Source: Xanthomonas sp. F10 (GTDB taxonomy: Bacteria > Pseudomonadota > Gammaproteobacteria > Xanthomonadales > Xanthomonadaceae). From it: DNA of 64,000 bases. The DNA lies in contig NZ_JACHNP010000001.1 in assembly GCF_014206815.1 (NCBI RefSeq), positions 648,456 through 712,455 on the forward strand, in the 5' to 3' direction. Shown here piece after piece: positions 58,647-64,000 of this stretch. The notes beneath the pieces are model-generated. The model made no database searches and was not told where the DNA came from. It saw nothing but the letters and a program-made list of their open reading frames with translations. How positions within the stretch are numbered: the stretch's first letter is position 1; each line of letters starts with the position of its first letter. The translations under genes were made by a program, and so were the position numbers.

Positions 58647-59123
58647 ATGAAGCGGTTCCAGAGCGGCAGACACATGGCCGGCGTCACCCTCATCGAGGTG
58701 ATGATCTCGGTGTTGATCCTGGGAGTGGGGATGCTGGGCGTGGCGGCGATGCAGACCACGGCGCTGCGCAACAACCAGAGCGCGCTGCAGCGCAGCCAGA
58801 TCGTCATGCAGACCTACACGATCCTCGATGCGATGCGGGCCAACCGCAGCGCGGCGATGCTGGGGGCCTACAACACCGGCAGCATGCTGTGCACGGCGCC
58901 GGCGGCAGGCGATCTGGTGGCGAGCGACAAGGCTGTCTGGCTCAGTGGGTTGAAGACGGCGATCGGTGGCGACCCAGCCACGACATGTGGCTCCATCGCC
59001 TGCAACGACGGCAATTGCACGATCACCGTGCAATGGGACGACAGCCGCGGAGTGAACTCCAGTGGTAACGGCAACACGAGCGGCAGCGCGACCCAGACCC
59101 TGATCACGACGGCCCAACTGTGA
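58647..59123 (+). CDS. pilV: Type IV minor pilin PilV
   Basis: A 158-residue minor pilin with prepilin site G|VTLIEVMISVLILGVGMLG. The C-terminal domain has Cys residues in LCTAPAAGD, TTCGSIACND and NCTITVQW, as in PilV/GspI proteins. It takes part in the pilus-tip priming complex. The stop overlaps the pilW GTG start. Confidence 0.92.
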   Translation: MKRFQSGRHMAGVTLIEVMISVLILGVGMLGVAAMQTTALRNNQSALQRSQIVMQTYTILDAMRANRSAAMLGAYNTGSMLCTAPAAGDLVASDKAVWLSGLKTAIGGDPATTCGSIACNDGNCTITVQWDDSRGVNSSGNGNTSGSATQTLITTAQL

Positions 59124-60088
59124 AACTACGTATCGCGCTTACGCCATCACGGCGCCAATCCGGCTTCAACCTGATCGAACTGATGATCTCGATGCTGCTC
59201 GGCCTGCTGGTGGTGGGTGCTGCGATCGGCATCTTTCTCTCCAACCGCCAGACCTATGCGGCCACCGAGGGCTTGAGCCGGATCCAGGAGTCGGCCCGGA
59301 CCGGATTCGAGATGATGGCGCAGGACATCCGCGAGGCCGGCGGCAATCCCTGCGATTCCGGATTGCCTGTCGCGAACGTGCTGAACAATCCCACGGCGAG
59401 CTGGTGGATGAACTGGGCGCTGCCGCTGACCGGTTACGAGAACAGCAACCCGTCCGGCCTCACCGTCACGACAGGCACCGACGCGATCCAGATCCTCTCC
59501 GCGGGTACCGGCGGCGCCACCGTGACCGCGCACAACCCCGCCAACCAGACGCTGACGCTCAATGCGGCGGCACCGGACCTGCACAGCAACGCGGTCATGC
59601 TGCTGTGCGACCGCCAGCAACTGGCGGTGCTGCAGGTGAACAGCGTATCCGGCACCACCGCCAGTTACGCGAGCGGCGGCCTCAATACCTGCACGCGGCT
59701 CGGACGCCTGCCGGGCGTGTGCGTTGCCGGCTCGAACAATTACACCTACGAGATCAACTCCATCCTGACCGAAGTGCGCGCGGTGCGGTGGTATGTCGCG
59801 GCCAGCAGCGGAGGAACAGGGGGTACGTCCCTGTATCAGGAAGTGGTCTTGCCGGGCGGCACGAGTCAGAAGAACGAAATCGCCGACGGCGTCACTGGCC
59901 TGCAGTTCAAGTATCTGTCCACCGGCGGCACCGCCTATGCCGATGCCAGCGCCGTGGGCAACTGGGCCAACGTGATCGCGGTGCAGATCAACATGACCGT
60001 CAGCGCCAACACGGCCGCCGGTGCAAACGCGCAGCCGGTGACGCGGACTTTCAGCACGATCGTGAGCATCAGGAACCGGAACCCGTGA
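59120..60088 (+). CDS. pilW: Type IV minor pilin PilW
   Basis: A 322-residue minor pilin with prepilin site G|FNLIELMISMLLGLLVVGA. MAQDIREAGGNPCDSG and the later AVRWYVAAS and ADGVTGLQFKY segments are typical of PilW. The larger C-terminal domain belongs to the pilus tip. The GTG start overlaps the pilV stop by four bases, and its stop overlaps the pilX start. Confidence 0.92.
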   Translation: MKLRIALTPSRRQSGFNLIELMISMLLGLLVVGAAIGIFLSNRQTYAATEGLSRIQESARTGFEMMAQDIREAGGNPCDSGLPVANVLNNPTASWWMNWALPLTGYENSNPSGLTVTTGTDAIQILSAGTGGATVTAHNPANQTLTLNAAAPDLHSNAVMLLCDRQQLAVLQVNSVSGTTASYASGGLNTCTRLGRLPGVCVAGSNNYTYEINSILTEVRAVRWYVAASSGGTGGTSLYQEVVLPGGTSQKNEIADGVTGLQFKYLSTGGTAYADASAVGNWANVIAVQINMTVSANTAAGANAQPVTRTFSTIVSIRNRNP

Positions 60089-60663
60089 ACACGTCGCCAT
60101 CGCCCCGCCGGCAGGCCGGCATTTCGCTCATCGTCGTCCTGCTGCTGTTGCTGGTGATGACCCTACTGGGGCTTGCCGTCTTGCGCGGCACGCTGCTGCA
60201 GGAGCGCATGTCCTCCAACATGTACGACCGGAGCCTGGGGTTCCAGGCCGCCGAAGGTGCCCTGCGCGATGCGGAGAAGGCCATCCAGAACGCCGCCAAG
60301 TCCGGCAACACCATCGGTTTCAATTGTTCGTCGGGAACGACCGTGTGCCCGGCCGTCCCCACCAACACGTATACCGGCAATGCTTCCAGTGGCTGCGCGC
60401 TGGGCACCCAGGAGTGCTGGGTGGACGGCACGGTGACGCCGACGGGCCAGGCCGTGCCGGCCCAGTACTACATCCAGTATCTGGGCCAGCGCACCAGCGA
60501 GGATCAGCTGGGTCTGGGGTCGAGCATCAATCAGAACCAGTACGGCGGCACCGGCGGCACCTCGCTGGAGCACTACTACCGCGTCATCGCGCGCAGCGGC
60601 AACCCGGCCGCGTCCAACGGTCGGGCCATCGTCGTGCTGCAGACCAACGTCACCGTCAAGTAA
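60085..60663 (+). CDS. pilX: Type IV minor pilin PilX
   Basis: A 192-residue minor pilin-like protein. The N terminus reads [22 protein letters not shown], with Gly before the helix but no Glu at position 5 of the mature part (ISLIV), a known feature of PilX/GspK-type pseudopilins. [22 protein letters not shown] is a PilX hallmark. GTG start, four-base overlap with pilW. It stands directly before pilY1. Confidence 0.9.
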   Translation: MNTSPSPRRQAGISLIVVLLLLLVMTLLGLAVLRGTLLQERMSSNMYDRSLGFQAAEGALRDAEKAIQNAAKSGNTIGFNCSSGTTVCPAVPTNTYTGNASSGCALGTQECWVDGTVTPTGQAVPAQYYIQYLGQRTSEDQLGLGSSINQNQYGGTGGTSLEHYYRVIARSGNPAASNGRAIVVLQTNVTVK

Positions 60664-60673
60664 GGATCCCTCT

Positions 60674-63600
60674 ATGACCAGTCGAGCGAAGAAGACGACG
60701 TACCGGGATTGGCTCCTTGCCGTGGTGGCCGGTGTGTTCATCGGTACCGTTGGCGGAGCCGGCGCCGACGTGGACGTTTCGCAGTCGCCGCTGTATGTGG
60801 GCAGCGACGTGCCGGGCAACCTGACCTTCGTGCCGTCGGTGGAATTCCCCACGGTGATCAGCAAGGCAAACCTGTCCGATACCTATTCGGCGACGAGCAG
60901 GTTCGTCGGCTATTTCGATTCCGAGAAGTGCTACAGATACCACTACAGTGACACGGAGAGCGATCGTTATTTCTATCCGGTCAGCATGCTGGGCAACAAT
61001 CCGGGCAGCTATGCCTGCACCGGCGCGGGCGTGTGGGCGGGCAACTTCCTCAACTGGGCCGCAACCCAGACCATCGATCCGTTCCGCTCGGCGCTGACCG
61101 GCGGCTATCGTTCGCGCGACACGACGAGCGAGACGTTGCTGGAAAAAGCGGTTGCCGACCGCGTGGCGACCAGCAATTTCCCGCGTCGTTCGATCAGCAA
61201 CAACGCGACGTTGATCGCGGGAGGGACCGGTGCGCAGTGGCAGAATTTCAACATGCGCATCGACGGGCTGGGCAACCAGATGTTCTTTGCCAACGGCAAT
61301 CTGGTCGATCCTTCCTCGAATCAGCAGATTGCCTACGATCCAAGCAAGCATTCCTTGAATGGCAGCTTTCTCAGGCCGGACGGTTCCCCTTGCACCACGA
61401 TTTTGAACCTGGGCTGTGTCCGCGATACGACGTTGACCTTCCAGGTCTCGGTGCGAGTCAAGGTCTGCGATGCCAGCCTCGGAACCGCCTACCTGGAAGA
61501 TAACTGCGTCGCTTATCCCAGCGGGTACTACAAGCCGGAAGGCCTGATCCAGCAGTACTCCAAGCGAATCCGCTACAGCATTTTTGGCTACAAGAACGTC
61601 GACATCCAGCAGGGTGCCGGTGCCGACAGCGGCATTCTGCGCGCCAAGCAGAAGTTCGTCGGCCCGTTTACCTACAATCCCGACGAGGGGCGCCTGGCCA
61701 ATGCGGCGAGCGAATGGGATCCGCAGACCGGCGTCATCTATCAGAATCCGGATACAGCCGATGCCGCCGCGACGTCGGCGATGATCGGAACCGATCCGAA
61801 TTATCAGATCGTCAACAGCGGCGTCATCAATTACCTCAACAAGTTCGGCCAGCTCAAGACCGGCAAGAACGTCAAGTCGTACGACGACGTCAGCGAGCTG
61901 TACTACGCCGCGATCCGCTACTTCAAGCACCAGGGCAATATCGCCGCCTACTCGGCGCTGAGCGGAAGTGCGCAAACCAGGTACCAGCAGGCCGACGGTT
62001 TCCCGGTCATCACCAATTGGAACGATCCGATCTCCTATCGGTGCCAGGTCAACGTGATCCTCGGGATCGGCGATACCAACACGCATTACGACAAGAATCT
62101 GCCGGGCAACGGCAGCAATCTCGGTGGCGAGCCGAGCAAGCCGCAGGAAGTGACGAACGATACCTCGGTCGACGTACTTGCGCGCATGCGCCAGATCTGG
62201 CGCAAGGAAGGCTTCAACGCGACCGATGCGGCGAATCGGGCGACCGCCAGTTCGTTCAACGGTAACGGCAATTCCGCATACATCGCGGCGCTCGCCTACG
62301 ACGCGCATACCAAGGATCTGCGCCCCGACAATGCCAGCGACGGCTTGCCTGGTAAGCAGACGTTGTCCACGCATTGGGTCGACGTGGTGGAGTATGGCGA
62401 TTACAAGTCGCCGAACACCAATCAGTACTGGTTGACCACGAAGTACGGCGGTTTCCGGGTGCCGGAAGGCTACGACCCGGAGACCAACATCAACGCCCTG
62501 GCGGACTCCACTTGGTGGGACGGCAGTTCCTACGTCAACGGCAATACCGGCTACAAGAAGCCGGACAATTACTACCTTGCCGCCGACGCGGAAAAGATGG
62601 TGGCCAGCCTGCGCCAGGCGTTCGAGCGCATTCTGGAGGAGATGAAGGGCTCTGCAGCGTCTCTGGCGAGCAACACCACCAAGCTCGAGGCCGGGGCGCG
62701 GACGTACCAGTCGGTGTTCTATAGCGGTACCTGGCGTGGCGATGTGGTGGCGTACGACGTCAATCAGACCACCGGCGCACTGACGCAGGCGTGGAGCGCC
62801 AGCGCACAGTTCCCGGCCTGGGATACCCGGACGATCAAGTTCGTCAACTCGAATGGGAATCTGGACAATTTTGCCTACGGCAGGCTCTCCGGAACGCCGT
62901 TGTCGTCCGCGACGCAGAACCAGATCAATTACCTGCGCGGCGATCGCTCGCAGGAGAAGGCCAACGGTGGCGTCCTGCGTACCCGTACCGGCATCCTGGG
63001 CGACATCGTCAACTCGCAGCCGGTCTATGTGGGAGCACCCAACCCGCGGCTGTACACGACGGCGACGTTCAACGGCGCCAGCACTTATGCCTCCTTCGCC
63101 GCAGCCAAGTCCACGCGTACGCCGATGATCTATGTCGGCGCCAATGACGGCATGCTGCATGGGTTCGATGCCGGCACCGGTGCGGAGAAGTTCGCCTTCG
63201 TGCCGAGAGCAGCGATGACCGGACTGCTCAACTACACCGATCCGAATTACGAGCACCGCTATTACGTGGACGGCGAACTCACCGTGTCGGACGTCTACTC
63301 CGGGGGCAGCTGGCGCTCGGTACTGATCGGCACCATGGGGCGGGGCGGCAAGGGCATGTTCGCGCTGGATGTCACCGACCCCAACAACATCACGTTGCTG
63401 TGGGACAAGACCTCCACGACCACCGACCTGGTCGGACTGGGCAACAATCTCGGCAAGCCGATCATCGGGCAACTCGCCAACGGCCAGTGGTACGTCATGC
63501 TCGGCAACGGCCCCAACAGCAGCGGCGATTCGGCCGATCTCATCCTGGTGAACGCCATCACCGGTGCGTCCAGCCGTATCCAGACGGGGTCTAGCGGCAA

Positions 63601-64000
63601 CAATGGCCTGTCCGGTGTGCTGGCCTGGTCGTCCAACAACGATTTCATCGTCGATCGCCTGTATGCCGGCGATCTCAACGGGAATGTCTGGCGATTCAAC
63701 ATGACCGGCGCGAGCGGTACCGCGAGCAGGCTGTTCTCCGCCAGCTATGGAGCCAAGGCGCAGCCGATCACCGCCGCGCCCACGGCGGCGAAGGACCCGG
63801 CGACGGGCCTGACCTGGGTGTTCTTCGGGACCGGCAAGTACCTGTCCAGCGGCGATCTGGGCAACAAGGACGTGCAGAGCTGGTACGGGCTGATCGACCG
63901 CGGCAGCACCATTCCTTCCAGTCGCGCCACTCTGAACAAGGTCAACATCCTGCAGGAAGGCACCGTCAACGGCTTTGCCGTGCGGGTGATCGAGGACAAG
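60674..64000 (+). CDS. pilY1: Type IV pilus tip adhesin PilY1 (5' part)
   Basis: An open frame of 1109 codons that runs off the window end with no stop. A signal peptide ([18 protein letters not shown]) is followed by a variable N-terminal region (about 30-760) with an acidic, Cys-containing vWA-like stretch ([17 protein letters not shown]), then the conserved PilC/PilY1 beta-propeller ([50 protein letters not shown]). The acidic loop GDLNGN resembles the start of a calcium-binding motif. PilY1 caps the pilus and acts in adhesion, surface sensing and control of retraction. Base composition is visibly less GC-rich than in neighbouring genes. Confidence 0.93.
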   Translation, partial: MTSRAKKTTYRDWLLAVVAGVFIGTVGGAGADVDVSQSPLYVGSDVPGNLTFVPSVEFPTVISKANLSDTYSATSRFVGYFDSEKCYRYHYSDTESDRYFYPVSMLGNNPGSYACTGAGVWAGNFLNWAATQTIDPFRSALTGGYRSRDTTSETLLEKAVADRVATSNFPRRSISNNATLIAGGTGAQWQNFNMRIDGLGNQMFFANGNLVDPSSNQQIAYDPSKHSLNGSFLRPDGSPCTTILNLGCVRDTTLTFQVSVRVKVCDASLGTAYLEDNCVAYPSGYYKPEGLIQQYSKRIRYSIFGYKNVDIQQGAGADSGILRAKQKFVGPFTYNPDEGRLANAASEWDPQTGVIYQNPDTADAAATSAMIGTDPNYQIVNSGVINYLNKFGQLKTGKNVKSYDDVSELYYAAIRYFKHQGNIAAYSALSGSAQTRYQQADGFPVITNWNDPISYRCQVNVILGIGDTNTHYDKNLPGNGSNLGGEPSKPQEVTNDTSVDVLARMRQIWRKEGFNATDAANRATASSFNGNGNSAYIAALAYDAHTKDLRPDNASDGLPGKQTLSTHWVDVVEYGDYKSPNTNQYWLTTKYGGFRVPEGYDPETNINALADSTWWDGSSYVNGNTGYKKPDNYYLAADAEKMVASLRQAFERILEEMKGSAASLASNTTKLEAGARTYQSVFYSGTWRGDVVAYDVNQTTGALTQAWSASAQFPAWDTRTIKFVNSNGNLDNFAYGRLSGTPLSSATQNQINYLRGDRSQEKANGGVLRTRTGILGDIVNSQPVYVGAPNPRLYTTATFNGASTYASFAAAKSTRTPMIYVGANDGMLHGFDAGTGAEKFAFVPRAAMTGLLNYTDPNYEHRYYVDGELTVSDVYSGGSWRSVLIGTMGRGGKGMFALDVTDPNNITLLWDKTSTTTDLVGLGNNLGKPIIGQLANGQWYVMLGNGPNSSGDSADLILVNAITGASSRIQTGSSGNNGLSGVLAWSSNNDFIVDRLYAGDLNGNVWRFNMTGASGTASRLFSASYGAKAQPITAAPTAAKDPATGLTWVFFGTGKYLSSGDLGNKDVQSWYGLIDRGSTIPSSRATLNKVNILQEGTVNGFAVRVIEDK

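Noticed and set aside
60656-63472. 938-codon minus-strand open frame opposite pilY1
   Set aside because: The plus-strand frame is open throughout and carries PilY1 motifs; the minus frame is an antisense shadow without domains.
60674-64000. Possible frameshift in pilY1, since only short plus-strand frames with stops are apparent in other readings
   Set aside because: Reading codon by codon from 60674 to 64000 gave no stop codon, so the gene is intact and simply extends past the window.

Overview
The window looks like a chromosomal segment of a Xanthomonas-type gammaproteobacterium (Xanthomonadaceae). GC content is high throughout. The blocks petABC-sspAB, miaB/phoH/ybeY/corC, nadC-purEK and a fimT-pilVWXY1 minor-pilin operon are gammaproteobacterial. 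The intergenic repeats (GTAGGAGCGGCTTCAGCCGC hairpins, GGGATTCGGGATT runs and a large compound palindrome) are of the kind that litter Xanthomonas chromosomes. No rRNA, tRNA, CRISPR array, prophage or insertion-sequence transposase was recognised.

Layout. 1-1788: last four genes (D-G) of a multisubunit monovalent cation/H+ antiporter. 1971-4793: a CaCA cation exchanger, then a membrane-anchored SrpA-type catalase-like heme protein co-translated with a cytochrome b561. 5188-7395: TonB-dependent siderophore receptor. 7453-9141: CHASE3-GAF-GGDEF diguanylate cyclase. 9245-12887: an operon of ABC-2 exporter plus DesK/DesR-type two-component system, divergent from an orphan periplasmic adaptor (13138-14382) whose usual downstream ABC partners are replaced by a ~630 bp repeat structure. 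15154-27204: polyamine uptake and catabolism (spuC, potF, potGHI, sad), split by an EmrA-EmrB-OMF efflux cassette. 27348-37093 (mostly minus strand): corA, a DUF4105 protein, corC, ybeY, phoH and miaB, with an arsR/osmC/ACT module lying between phoH and miaB. 37305-40014: GST, a WYL-type regulator, and a lytic transglycosylase. 40161-44106: cytochrome bc1 complex and stringent starvation proteins. 44385-51744: DUF3301, DUF2272, nadC, Trm112-like, purEK, Fe-SOD-like, and a grxD-SDR-marC operon. 52127-55369: Oar-type TonB receptor with a good rho-independent terminator. 55483-57898: ppnN and a convergent LytS/AlgZ-type histidine kinase. 58067-64000: fimT-pilV-pilW-pilX-pilY1, with pilY1 running off the window end.

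How genes work together. SpuC, the PotFGHI importer and the succinate-semialdehyde dehydrogenase form a coherent putrescine import-and-degradation set. PetABC is the quinol:cytochrome c oxidoreductase. SrpA and cytochrome b561 probably form a membrane-linked peroxide-handling pair. The AlgZ/FimS-type kinase next to the minor-pilin operon recalls the FimS-AlgR control of fimU-pilVWXY1 in Pseudomonas.

Most interesting leads: (i) a DUF4105 protein translationally coupled to corC, in the position where lnt sits in many gammaproteobacteria, with the domain architecture and a His/Cys pair that fit Lnb-type lipoprotein N-acyltransferases; (ii) the arsR-osmC-ACT module with two perfect inverted repeats in its 71 bp divergent intergenic region, one overlapping the arsR start codon; (iii) a perfect 10-bp inverted repeat between a GST gene and its divergent WYL-type regulator; (iv) a Fe-SOD homologue in which the Tyr34 and Gln69 equivalents are Leu and Glu; (v) the orphan adaptor abutting the compound palindrome.
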